This document shows positions 1 to 7,920 of a stretch of DNA of 44,001 nt, in pieces. The translations under genes were made by a program, and so were the position numbers. The stretch spans positions 1 through 44,001 of the forward strand of contig NZ_JAFMPZ010000066.1 of the NCBI RefSeq assembly GCF_017353455.1. The letters are read 5' to 3'. Source of the stretch: Streptomyces laculatispora. Its GTDB lineage: Bacteria; Actinomycetota; Actinomycetes; Streptomycetales; Streptomycetaceae. Positions within the stretch are counted from its first letter, which is position 1. Each line of letters begins with the position of its first letter. The notes beneath the pieces are model-generated. The model saw only the letters and a program-made list of their open reading frames with translations, searched no databases and had not been told where the DNA came from.

Positions 1-54
1 GTACCGGCCCGTCGCGCGGAGCCGTGCGCGGTGCCCCACGTACCATGCGGAAGC

Positions 55-1395
55 GTGAAGCTGACAATTCTGGGTGGCGGCGGGTTCCGGGTTCCTCTGG
101 TGTACGGGGCGCTGCTCGCCGACCACGCCGAGGGGCGGGTCTCCGCGGTCACCCTCTACGACACCGACGCCGACCGGCTCACCGCTGTCGCCCGGGTGCT
201 CACCGAGCAGGCCGAGGGCATCGCGGACGCGCCGGCCGTCGTCGCCACCAACGAGCTCGACGAGGCGTTGCGCGGCGCCGACTTCGTCTTCTCGGCGATC
301 CGGGTCGGCGGGCTCGCGGGCCGGGCCGCCGACGAACGGGTGGCCCTCGACGAAGGCGTGCTCGGCCAGGAGACCGTCGGCGCGGGCGGAATCGCCTACG
401 GTCTGCGCACCGTGCCGGTCGCGGTCGACCTGGCCCGGCGCATCGCCCGGCTTGCCCCGCACGCCTGGGTCATCAACTTCACCAACCCCGCCGGCCTGGT
501 CACCGAGGCCATGTCCCGGCACCTCGGCGACCGCGTCATCGGCATCTGCGACTCGCCGGTCGGCCTCGGCCGCCGGATTGCCCGGGTGCTCGGCGCGGAC
601 CCCGACCGGGCCCGGGTCGACTACGTCGGCCTCAACCACCTCGGCTGGGTGCGCGGGCTGTACGTCGAGGGCCGGGACGAACTGCCGCGTCTGTTGGCCG
701 ACCCGGAGCTGCTCGGCTCGTTCGAGGAGGGCAGGCTCTTCGGCGCCGACTGGCTGCGGTCCCTGGGCGCGATTCCCAACGAGTACCTGCACTACTACTA
801 CTTCAACCGCGAGGCGGTCCGCGCCTACCAGGAGGCGGAGCAGACCCGGGGCGCCTTCCTCCGCGAACAGCAGGAGGGCTTCTACGGCCGGATGAAGAAC
901 CCGGACACTCCCGCGCTGGCCACCTGGGACCGCACCCGCGCGGAGCGCGAGGCGACCTACATGTCGGAGAACCGGGATGTCGCGGGGGCCGGCGAGCGCG
1001 ACGAGAGCGATCTCGACTCCGGCGGCTACGAGCAGGTCGCGCTGGCCCTCATGCGGGCCGTCGCCCGGAACGAACGGACCTCCCTGATCCTCAACGTCCG
1101 CAACCGCACCACCCTTTCGGTGCTCGACGCGGACGCCGTCATCGAGGTGCCGTGCCTCGTGGACGCGAACGGCGCCCAACCGGTCGCCGTCGACCCGCTC
1201 CCGTATCACGCCGTCGGCCTGGTCACCTCGGTGAAGGCCGTCGAACGCGCGGTGCTGGACGCGGCGGCGAGCGGTTCGCGCGCCGACGCCGTCCGGGCGT
1301 TCGCCCTGCATCCACTGGTCGACTCGGTCTCGGTCGCCCGTCGCCTGGTCGACGGCTACACCGGGGTCCACCCGGGTCTTTCCTATCTGACGTAG
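55..1395 (+). CDS. Glycoside hydrolase family 4 enzyme (6-phospho-beta-glucosidase-like)
   Basis: GH4 enzymes are cytoplasmic and cleave glycosides by an NAD+- and divalent-metal-dependent redox-elimination mechanism. This 446-residue protein has the N-terminal Rossmann loop LGGGGFRVP (residues 6-14), a family signature CDSP at 165-168 and the metal-ligand histidine in NHLGW (His195), with the C-terminal GH4 domain after it. I chose the GTG at 55 because the homologous sequence begins at KLTILGGGG; an earlier GTG at 31 is possible. The family is usually annotated as 6-phospho-beta-glucosidase, but CDSP differs from the CN(V/I)P of characterised 6-phospho-beta-glucosidases and is closer to the CDMP of 6-phospho-alpha-glucosidases. 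The linked importer is an ABC system, which does not phosphorylate its cargo, so the true substrate is uncertain. The family call is firm; the specificity is not. Confidence 0.85.
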   Translation: MKLTILGGGGFRVPLVYGALLADHAEGRVSAVTLYDTDADRLTAVARVLTEQAEGIADAPAVVATNELDEALRGADFVFSAIRVGGLAGRAADERVALDEGVLGQETVGAGGIAYGLRTVPVAVDLARRIARLAPHAWVINFTNPAGLVTEAMSRHLGDRVIGICDSPVGLGRRIARVLGADPDRARVDYVGLNHLGWVRGLYVEGRDELPRLLADPELLGSFEEGRLFGADWLRSLGAIPNEYLHYYYFNREAVRAYQEAEQTRGAFLREQQEGFYGRMKNPDTPALATWDRTRAEREATYMSENRDVAGAGERDESDLDSGGYEQVALALMRAVARNERTSLILNVRNRTTLSVLDADAVIEVPCLVDANGAQPVAVDPLPYHAVGLVTSVKAVERAVLDAAASGSRADAVRAFALHPLVDSVSVARRLVDGYTGVHPGLSYLT

Positions 1396-1459
1396 CGCCG
1401 CTCACGGGAGATGCGTCCGGGCCGCCGCTGTGCGGCTGTTGTGCCGCTGCGGGGTGACC

Positions 1460-1479
1460 GCACGGTCCGGGACCCGTGC
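1460..1479. terminator. Possible weak hairpin between convergent genes
   Basis: GCACGG and CCGTGC form a six-pair stem that can extend with a bulge into the loop. It sits in the 88-nt gap between the convergent GH4 gene and the unrecognised gene, where a bidirectional terminator is expected. The stem is short and has no T-tract, so this is tentative. Confidence 0.3.
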
Positions 1480-1483
1480 CGGG

Positions 1484-2500
1484 TCAGAGGCCCTCGGCGG
1501 CCAGGAGTTCGCTGCTGACCAGGAGATGGAGCTGCGCCGCCGGCCAGGCACCGGTCCGGGGGTCACCGCCCGGCGAGCCACCGGCCGACGGGGTGTCACC
1601 CCGCGCGGTGGGTGCGAGGCCGCCACCGTACTCCAGCGCGCGCATTACGGCCCGCAGCAGGGCCGACGCACGCGTCAGCCCGGTCCGCGACAGGGCGGTC
1701 GCCGCCTCGTCGATCCGGGTACGCGAAGCACCGGAGGCCTGCCGGAGACCGCTGTGGGCCAGCGCGGCCGGCGCCGATATCGCCTCGTCCAGCGCGGCCG
1801 TCAGCGGCTCGGGTGTCCGCCGCGCCGCGGCGGCCAGTGCGGTGGCACCGTCGCCCGGCGCCAGGCCGGGCACGGTCACCCCGTCCGCGGTGAGCACCGC
1901 GATCGGGTCGATCCGGATTCCGCCGCCCGCACGGACCACGGATCCGCTGACATGCGTGGCACCCCGCGCGAGCGCGTCGGCCGGCGCGTCCAGCGCACCC
2001 GGGCACTCAGGCCGGTACTCCGACGTCAGCACCGCGGGCGTCCCCGACGCATCCCGCACCATGACCTCCAGCCGTTGTTCGCCCGCGTCGTAGCCCACCT
2101 CTGCGACCTCGGACAGCGCGACCACCCCGACCGACTCCGCCTCGACGCGGGGCCGGATCAGCCGGGGCGGCCGCCCTTCCCCGGCCGCGGTGAGCGCGGA
2201 CAGATCGCTGATGAGCAAGGGCGCGGGCAGCTCCCTCCAGGCGGCGCCGACCGGAGTGATGCCGGTGGTGCCGAGGCGGCCCCTGGTGATCGTCAGGGCG
2301 CGTCCGGCGGTGCGCCGGACGCTTTCGCTGACCAGGCTGCCGGTGGCCGGACTGCCGAGGGTGGTGGACAGCAGCCGACGCCCCGTCAGCCGGTGCCCGG
2401 TGAGCTCCTGGCCCTCGACGGCCGTCCACGGTTCCAGTAGGACCGACCACTGGCAACGCAGCGTGACCAGGGTGCGGGAACGAGTGAAAGGGCAGGTCAA
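1484..2500 (-). CDS. Unrecognised protein coupled to the dehydrogenase
   Basis: I do not recognise this 338-residue protein. Codon bias supports coding up to about position 2500. Beyond that the frame runs antiphase through the dehydrogenase and is not credible. The likely start is TTG at 2500, overlapping the dehydrogenase stop as TTGA, with GAGGAG about 14 nt upstream. The N-terminal two thirds look beta-rich, with short alternating hydrophobic stretches such as LTGRRLLSTTL and GVVALSEVAEVGY. The last 120 residues are alanine-rich and probably helical. I see no signal peptide, membrane segment or obvious catalytic motif. Translational coupling suggests co-production with the dehydrogenase. 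The absence of a recognisable N-terminal domain leaves open that it is the C-terminal part of a longer family. Function unknown. Confidence 0.6.
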   Translation of the reverse strand: MTCPFTRSRTLVTLRCQWSVLLEPWTAVEGQELTGHRLTGRRLLSTTLGSPATGSLVSESVRRTAGRALTITRGRLGTTGITPVGAAWRELPAPLLISDLSALTAAGEGRPPRLIRPRVEAESVGVVALSEVAEVGYDAGEQRLEVMVRDASGTPAVLTSEYRPECPGALDAPADALARGATHVSGSVVRAGGGIRIDPIAVLTADGVTVPGLAPGDGATALAAAARRTPEPLTAALDEAISAPAALAHSGLRQASGASRTRIDEAATALSRTGLTRASALLRAVMRALEYGGGLAPTARGDTPSAGGSPGGDPRTGAWPAAQLHLLVSSELLAAEGL

Positions 2501-3516
2501 CCGCTGTGCGCAAGCTCCTCCCTGTGCACCGCGCGGGCGAACGGAACTCCGGTGACCAGGCGTTCCACCTCGTCGGCCGCCGCACTGCCCAGCCGCTGGA
2601 GCTCGTTGCCGAGCGAGCCCGCCAGATGCGGCGTCAGGAAGGCGCCCGGCAGATCCAGCAGAGGAGAATCCGGAGGCAACGGCTCCGGATCGGTGACATC
2701 GAGTACGGCGGTGATCCGGCCGCTCGCCACCTCGTCCGTCAGCGCCGCCGTGTCGATCAGTGCCCCGCGCGCGGTGTTGATGAGCACCGCCCCGTCGGGC
2801 AGCAGCCCGAGCCGTGCACGGTCCAGCATCCGGTAGGTCTCGGGGATGGCCGGGGCGTGCAGGCTGACCACGTCGCATCCGGAGAGGAGTTCGTCGAGAC
2901 CGGCCGGTCGCACCCCCAGGGACCGCGCCGACGCCTCGTCGACGTAGGGATCGCTGAGCCACACCTCCAGGTCGAACGGCCGCAGGAGTTCGATGACCCG
3001 CCGGCCGATCCGTGAGGCCCCGATGATGCCGACCCGGCGCCGGAAGTTGCCGATCCCGTTGCCGAGGTCGTACGGCGAGGTCGCACCGCGCTCCGCGCGC
3101 AGCCGTTCCCGGGCGGCGAACACTCCTTTCCCGGCGAACAGGACGGCCGCCAGGGTGAACTCGGCGACCGGCACCCCATTGGTGTCCGCGCCGGAGGAGA
3201 CCGCGATGCCCCGCTCCCAGCAGGCCTCCGTCACCAGCGACTTGACGGTTCCCGCCGAGTGGACGACGGCGCGCAGCCTCGGTGCGGCGGCCAGCACCGA
3301 CGCGTCGACGGGTGGGCAGCCCCAGCCGGTGATCAGCACCTCGGCGCGGGCGAGCGCCTCCCGTACCGCCGGATCGTCGAACCGTTCCGCGACCAGGGGC
3401 GGATCGACATCGATGTCGACGAGTCCGGCCAGCCGCGCCAGCACGTCGGGAGGGAAGACCTCCGGCACATGGCGGCGGTGGAGGGCGAGAAGCGCCGGGG
3501 GACGGGCGTGCGCCAC
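2497..3516 (-). CDS. D-2-hydroxyacid dehydrogenase family protein
   Basis: NAD(P)-dependent reductase or dehydrogenase of 2-hydroxy/2-keto acids, related to phosphoglycerate dehydrogenase. The 339-residue length is typical. The catalytic Arg is in NTARGALID, the catalytic Glu in TDPEPLPPDS and the catalytic His in TPHLAGSLGNE. The dinucleotide loop reads GIIGASRIG, so the middle glycine of GxGxxG is replaced by serine. The start is GTG at 3516, preceded by GGAG seven bases upstream; TTG 3567 and GTG 3552 are in-frame alternatives with poorer spacing. It lies downstream of the LacI gene in the same direction and overlaps the next gene by a TTGA junction. A role in processing sugar acids released by the neighbouring secreted enzymes is inference; the substrate cannot be read from the sequence. 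Confidence 0.85.
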   Translation of the reverse strand: MAHARPPALLALHRRHVPEVFPPDVLARLAGLVDIDVDPPLVAERFDDPAVREALARAEVLITGWGCPPVDASVLAAAPRLRAVVHSAGTVKSLVTEACWERGIAVSSGADTNGVPVAEFTLAAVLFAGKGVFAARERLRAERGATSPYDLGNGIGNFRRRVGIIGASRIGRRVIELLRPFDLEVWLSDPYVDEASARSLGVRPAGLDELLSGCDVVSLHAPAIPETYRMLDRARLGLLPDGAVLINTARGALIDTAALTDEVASGRITAVLDVTDPEPLPPDSPLLDLPGAFLTPHLAGSLGNELQRLGSAAADEVERLVTGVPFARAVHREELAHSG

Positions 3517-3570
3517 GGGAGTGCTCCGATCGGCAGAAGGCCGGTTGATCACCGGGAAGTGAAGCAACTA

Positions 3571-3590
3571 TTTCGAAAATCTTCGAAAAT
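3571..3590 (-). promoter_or_regulatory. AT-rich direct repeat upstream of the dehydrogenase (candidate LacI operator)
   Basis: TTCGAAAAT occurs twice, ten bases apart (3572-3580 and 3582-3590). Each copy contains the self-complementary core TTCGAA, so the pair is also an inverted repeat. It begins directly after the lacI stop codon and 54 bases upstream of the dehydrogenase start. LacI-family operators often have CGAAA/TTTCG half-sites, so binding by the adjacent LacI protein is plausible but unproven. Confidence 0.45.
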
Positions 3591-4688
3591 TCAACCCGGT
3601 CCGGCGAGTTGTCCGGGCGTGGGCCCTTCAGCGGCGGGTGTGCCGCTGCCCGCCGCAGCCGACGGCGGGCTGGTGCTCTCGCGCACGACCAGTTCCGTGG
3701 CGACCTCGACCCTGGTGGTCTCCGGCTGCTCCCCGGCGATCAGCTGCAGCACCATCCGGGCGGCCAGCGCGGTCATCTCGGCGAGCGGGGTGCGGACGGT
3801 CGTCAGCCGCGGGGTCACCCAGTCCGCGAACGGCAGGTCGTCGAAGCCGACCACGCTCAGATCCTCCGGCACGCGCAGCCCGAGCGAGGCCGCGGCCCGG
3901 TAGGTCCCCAGTGCCTGGTGGTCGCTCCCGGCGAAGATCGCGGTCGGCCGGTCCGGGAGCCGCAGCAGGTCCAGGGCGTGCTGGTGGGCCAGGCCGTGGG
4001 TGAAGTCGCCGTAGCGCACCAGCTCCTCGTCGAAGGGCAGCCCGGCCTCCTCCAGGGCCGACCGGTAGCCGCCCACCCGGGCTCGCGAGGTCAGCCGGCG
4101 GGCCGGGCCGCTGATGATCGCGACGCGCCGGTGGCCCAGCTCGATCAGGTGGCGGGTGGCGGCGAAGCCGCCGGGCCAGTTGGTGGCGCCCACCCATGGC
4201 ACCCCCGGGGCCGGCTCCTCGATCGGGGCGACCAGGGCGAACGGGAGGGCCAGTCGGCGCAGTTCCTCGTGCTGCTCGCCGGTCAGCTCGGGCACCACCA
4301 GGATCGCGCCCCGGGTCGGACGGGTGGCCAGCGAGTCCAGCCACTGCCGGGCCAGTTTCGTGCGGCCGTGCGTCGCCGACACCACCATGCCCATGCCGAC
4401 GCCGTGCAGCGCCTCCTCGGCGCCCCGGATCAGCTCGACCGCCCAGGGGCTGTCCAGTTCGTTGATCACGAACTCGATCAGCCCGCCCCGGAGTTGGGAG
4501 GTCGGCGGGCTGTTCCGGGCCAGGTAGCCGTACTGCTCGAGGAGTCGCTGCACCTTGGCCCGGGTCTTCGATGACACATCGGATCTGTCATGCAGAACTT
4601 TGGACACGGTCGAGACCGAGACTCCGGCCTCTCCGGCAATTTCTGCCAAAGTGCTCCGCGTTGATTCGTCCCCAGCCGTTGACGTCAT
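3591..4688 (-). CDS. LacI-family transcriptional regulator
   Basis: DNA-binding repressor of 365 residues, the normal length for the family. The N-terminal helix-turn-helix spans roughly residues 13-40 (TLAEIAGEAGVSVSTVSKVL), followed by the hinge region and a periplasmic-binding-protein-like sensor domain with motifs such as AIFAGSDHQALGTYRAA and SVVGFDDLPFADWV. The start is the ATG at 4688. It diverges from the sugar ABC operon; the 82-bp gap holds a perfect inverted repeat. Such regulators normally repress the adjacent transporter operon until the imported sugar or a derivative binds. The ligand is unknown. The C-terminal tail is Pro/Gly/Ala-rich and adds nothing recognisable. Confidence 0.92.
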   Translation of the reverse strand: MTSTAGDESTRSTLAEIAGEAGVSVSTVSKVLHDRSDVSSKTRAKVQRLLEQYGYLARNSPPTSQLRGGLIEFVINELDSPWAVELIRGAEEALHGVGMGMVVSATHGRTKLARQWLDSLATRPTRGAILVVPELTGEQHEELRRLALPFALVAPIEEPAPGVPWVGATNWPGGFAATRHLIELGHRRVAIISGPARRLTSRARVGGYRSALEEAGLPFDEELVRYGDFTHGLAHQHALDLLRLPDRPTAIFAGSDHQALGTYRAAASLGLRVPEDLSVVGFDDLPFADWVTPRLTTVRTPLAEMTALAARMVLQLIAGEQPETTRVEVATELVVRESTSPPSAAAGSGTPAAEGPTPGQLAGPG

Positions 4689-4721
4689 CCGATGTTTCTC
4701 CTACGTTTCGATCGATCCGTT

Positions 4722-4741
4722 GTTGCGAAAACTATCGCAAC
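4722..4741. promoter_or_regulatory. Perfect inverted repeat, likely LacI operator
   Basis: GTTGCGA and TCGCAAC are exact inverted copies separated by AAACTA. The element is between the divergent lacI and sugar-binding-protein genes, 30 bases upstream of the latter's start. Size, symmetry and central position fit a LacI-family operator controlling the ABC operon and possibly lacI itself. A second AT-rich patch, TTTCGATCGAT, lies just upstream at 4706-4716. Confidence 0.6.
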
Positions 4742-4770
4742 TTCATTTTCAGGCACAGAGGTGGTCTTCG

Positions 4771-6075
4771 ATGAACCGATGGGGTACCGGCGCAAAGACG
4801 CGTGCGGCGCTTTCGGTGTGCGGCGCGCTGCTGCTCACCGCCTGCGGCTCGGGCAGCGGCGGCTCGGGCGGAGACAGCGACGAGCTGCTCGTCTGGGTCG
4901 ACAACACCCGCACCGCCGCTGCCAAGGAGTATGCCAAGGCGCACCCGGACCAGAGGATCCGCGTGGTCACGATCCCGCCGGACGCGGGATACGTCCCCAC
5001 CAAGATCTCCCTCGCCAACCGCACCAAGCGCGGCTGGCCGGACGTGGTCTTCCTGGCCAATCCCTCCGAGACCGCCACACTGGCCGCCGAGCCCTTCGAC
5101 TACGCGGCCCCGCTCGACGCCGCCGTCCCGAAGAAGACCCTGGACGGCTTCGCCCCCGGCGCACTCGACACCTGCACCTTCGACGGCAAGACGTACTGCC
5201 TGCGCAACGACATCGCGCCCGCCATCCTCTGGTACGACTCCGAGCTGATGAAGAAGTACGGCTACCAGGTGCCCACCACCTGGGAGGAGTACCAGAAGGT
5301 CGGTCTGAAGGCGGCCGCCCAGCACCCCGGCACCATCGTGGGCTCCGTCGCCGGCAAGTACGGTGCCGGTCTCTACTTCGGCTCCAGCGGCTGCCCCACC
5401 CGCGACACCCTCAGCCTCACCAAGGTGCGCATCGACACCGGGGACGACACCTGCACCCGGGTCGCCGACGTTCTGCAGCCGCTCACCGAGAAGAAGGCCG
5501 TCACCAATGTGGTGCCGACCGAACCGGCCTTCGCCAAGCTCGGCGCCGACGACAAGATCCTGATGCTGCCCGGCCCGGCCTGGTTCGGCGACTTCATGTT
5601 CGAACCGTCCTTCAAGGTGCCCGAAGGCCGGATCGCGGCCGCGCGGATGCCCCTCTGGAAGGGCGAGTCCAAGTCCGCCGCGGGCCAGGTGGGCGGCGGC
5701 GCGTACGTCGTGTCGAAGCACGCGGGCAAGCGGGCGAAGGCGGCCACCGACCTGGTGACCTGGCTGACCACCGACGTCCCCCTGCAGGCCAAGCAGCCCA
5801 CGTACCCCGCCTTCACCGCCGCCGCCACCGAATGGGGCAAGGCGAAGGCGAAGGACACCTACTACGCGGCCAACCCCGTGCCGGTCCTCACGGAGGCGGC
5901 AGCCAACCTGCGTCCCGGCTTCGGCGCCGTCCGCTACGAGGCCGAGTGGCAGAGCAGCTTCAACGACACCCTCGGCGCCGCGGCAGGAGACGGGAAGTCG
6001 CTCAAGGACTCCCTCGGCAGCTGGCAGAAGCGGCTGGAGCAGGCCGCGAAGACCAGCAACTACACCGTCGAATGA
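4771..6075 (+). CDS. ABC transporter sugar-binding lipoprotein
   Basis: Extracellular solute-binding protein that would capture a sugar or oligosaccharide and deliver it to the permeases encoded next. It has 434 residues with a lipoprotein signal peptide ending in the lipobox LTAC, Cys25 being lipidated, then a Gly/Ser linker. The mature part has family-1 solute-binding features such as WEEYQKV and NDIAPAILWYDSELM. ATG 4771 was chosen over longer readings because it gives a proper signal peptide and has GAGGTGG 6-7 bases upstream. Its stop overlaps the first permease start as ATGA. No ATPase is encoded here; Streptomyces sugar importers of this class commonly share the MsiK ATPase encoded elsewhere. 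Substrate unknown; the context suggests fragments of a complex polysaccharide. Confidence 0.93.
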   Translation: MNRWGTGAKTRAALSVCGALLLTACGSGSGGSGGDSDELLVWVDNTRTAAAKEYAKAHPDQRIRVVTIPPDAGYVPTKISLANRTKRGWPDVVFLANPSETATLAAEPFDYAAPLDAAVPKKTLDGFAPGALDTCTFDGKTYCLRNDIAPAILWYDSELMKKYGYQVPTTWEEYQKVGLKAAAQHPGTIVGSVAGKYGAGLYFGSSGCPTRDTLSLTKVRIDTGDDTCTRVADVLQPLTEKKAVTNVVPTEPAFAKLGADDKILMLPGPAWFGDFMFEPSFKVPEGRIAAARMPLWKGESKSAAGQVGGGAYVVSKHAGKRAKAATDLVTWLTTDVPLQAKQPTYPAFTAAATEWGKAKAKDTYYAANPVPVLTEAAANLRPGFGAVRYEAEWQSSFNDTLGAAAGDGKSLKDSLGSWQKRLEQAAKTSNYTVE

Positions 6076-7022
6076 GCCGCCCCATGACCCTCACCGCCAG
6101 GCGGCCGGCAGCCGCCGCCACCACCACCACGCCCGCCCCGCAGCGGCGAAGCCCCATGAAGCGGGCCCGGTCGCTGGCGGCCTGGGGTCTGATCTGCCCC
6201 TACACGCTCTTCCTCGTCCTCTTCGGCGTCGCCCCGGCCGGCTACGCGCTCTGGACGTCCTTCACCCACGACGGCTCATTCGCCGGCATCCGCAACTGGA
6301 CCGGGGTCTTCGAGGACTACCGGCTCGCCGACTCCGCGGCGCACGTCGGGATGTACCTCCTGCTGTGGCTGCCGATCCTCGTCCTGCTGGTGCTGTCGCT
6401 CGCGCTGACCCTGCATGTGAAGCCGGGCCGGTTCTCCTCCACGATGCAGTTCGTCTACTACCTGCCGGGCGCCGTCACCGGCTCCGCCGCCGCGCTGCTG
6501 TGGCTGTTCATGGTCAGCCCCGACGCCAGCCCGTTCAGCCCGGTTCTCGACCTGTTCGACATCAGCAGCGCCACCGACGCCCTCTCCGGCCGGAGCCTGA
6601 TCTCCGTCCTCACGGTGATGGGCGTCGCCGTCCACGCGGGCGGCTGGATCATCGTCCTGTACGGGGCGCTGAACGCCCTGCCCAAGGACGTCATGGAGGC
6701 GGCCCAGGTCGACGGCGCCTCCACCTGGCGGACCACCTGGCACATCAAGCTGCCCATGGTCCGCAGCTACGTCGCCTTCGTCCTCATCTCCAGCTTCGCC
6801 GCCGGCAGTCAGGTCTTCGTCGAACCGACCGTGCTGACCACCGGCGCCCCCGGACAGATCAGCCCCACCTGGTCGGTCAACCAGCTCGCGTACAACTACG
6901 CGACCCAGGAAGGGGACTTCGGCAAGGCCGCCGCCCTCTCCCTGGCCATGCTCGCGGTCGGTCTGCTGGCCGCCTGGATCGTCATCAGCCGCACCCGCAT
7001 GTACGAAACGGACCACCGGTGA
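6072..7022 (+). CDS. Sugar ABC transporter permease (first subunit)
   Basis: Inner-membrane permease of 316 residues with about six membrane helices. It contains the EAA-type loop that contacts the ATPase (EAAQVDGASTWRTTWHIKLPM, near residues 215-235). The N-terminus is a Thr/Pro-rich cytoplasmic stretch before the first helix (LICPYTLFLVLFGVAPAGYALW). Start ATG 6072 overlaps the upstream stop by four bases; an ATG four codons later is an alternative. It belongs to the MalF/UgpA-like group and pairs with the next gene to form the channel. Operon position supports this fully. Confidence 0.93.
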   Translation: MSRPMTLTARRPAAAATTTTPAPQRRSPMKRARSLAAWGLICPYTLFLVLFGVAPAGYALWTSFTHDGSFAGIRNWTGVFEDYRLADSAAHVGMYLLLWLPILVLLVLSLALTLHVKPGRFSSTMQFVYYLPGAVTGSAAALLWLFMVSPDASPFSPVLDLFDISSATDALSGRSLISVLTVMGVAVHAGGWIIVLYGALNALPKDVMEAAQVDGASTWRTTWHIKLPMVRSYVAFVLISSFAAGSQVFVEPTVLTTGAPGQISPTWSVNQLAYNYATQEGDFGKAAALSLAMLAVGLLAAWIVISRTRMYETDHR

Positions 7023-7915
7023 TCACACGTGAGAGGCGTCCGAGCCCGATGAACGCCGTATCCCGCTCCGCACGGCTGCTGTTCCTCCTCGGCGCCGCCG
7101 TCTTCTTCGGACTCCCGCTGCTGTGGCTGGTCCTCGCTCCGACCCGTACCGCCGACGACCTCACCACCGGGTCCTCGCTCGGCTTCGGCTCACTGGGCAA
7201 CGTGGGCAGTGCCTGGGACCACCTGATGAGCTACAACGACGGCCAGATCACGCTGTGGATCGGCAACTCGGTCTTCTACACCGCGGCCAGCGTCGCGCTG
7301 TCCCTGGTGCTCTGCGTACCGGCCGGATACGTCCTGGCCAAACACGTCTTCGGCGGGCGCAAGCTGCTGCTGACGCTCTCCATCGTCTGCATGATCCTGC
7401 CGCCGGCCGCCCTCGTCCTCCCGCTCTACCTGGAGATGAACGCCTTCGGCCTCACCGGCACCCCCGCCTCGGTGATCCTGCCGCTCTCCTTCTACCCGTT
7501 CGGCGTCTACCTCGCCTATCTGCACTTCGCCGCCAACCTCCCGGACAGCCTGCTGGACGCCGGCCGGGTCGACGGGGCGGGAGAGCTGCGGCTGTTCTGG
7601 TCGATCGGCATCCCGCTCGCCAAGCCGGCCATCGGGCTGATCGCCTTCTTCTCCTTCACCCGGACCTGGACCGACTTCTTCCTGCCGTTCGTGATGCTCG
7701 CCGACGACCGGACCTTCACCCTTCAGCTCGGCCTGATGTCGCTGCTCCAGTCGACCGGCGCGGTCAACGCCTCCAGCGGATTCAGCGACCTCGACATCCA
7801 CCAGCCGGAAGCGGCCCTGGCCGGACTCGTCGCCTGCGTACCCACGCTCGTCGCCTTCCTGTTCGCCCAGCGCTTCCTGCGCACGGGACTGCTCGCCGGC
7901 GCGGAGAAGGGCTGA
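7019..7915 (+). CDS. Sugar ABC transporter permease (second subunit)
   Basis: MalG/UgpE-like inner-membrane permease, 298 residues if started at the GTG at 7019 (GTGA overlap) or 288 from the ATG at 7049, which has GAGAGG 12 bases upstream. About six transmembrane helices are visible, and the EAA-type loop appears as DAGRVDGAGELRLFWSIGIP. It forms a heterodimer with the preceding permease. It is followed after five bases by the DUF2264 gene, so transport and degradation genes share one transcript. Confidence 0.92.
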   Translation: MITRERRPSPMNAVSRSARLLFLLGAAVFFGLPLLWLVLAPTRTADDLTTGSSLGFGSLGNVGSAWDHLMSYNDGQITLWIGNSVFYTAASVALSLVLCVPAGYVLAKHVFGGRKLLLTLSIVCMILPPAALVLPLYLEMNAFGLTGTPASVILPLSFYPFGVYLAYLHFAANLPDSLLDAGRVDGAGELRLFWSIGIPLAKPAIGLIAFFSFTRTWTDFFLPFVMLADDRTFTLQLGLMSLLQSTGAVNASSGFSDLDIHQPEAALAGLVACVPTLVAFLFAQRFLRTGLLAGAEKG

Positions 7916-7920
7916 GGCGG

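Noticed and set aside
2501-2962. Upstream extension of the unrecognised minus-strand frame, giving a 492-residue protein
   Set aside because: It runs out of phase over the well-supported dehydrogenase gene and is Arg/Gly-rich nonsense there.
4771-7915. Search for an ATPase gene belonging to the sugar ABC transporter
   Set aside because: None is present; a shared MsiK-type ATPase elsewhere is the usual arrangement.
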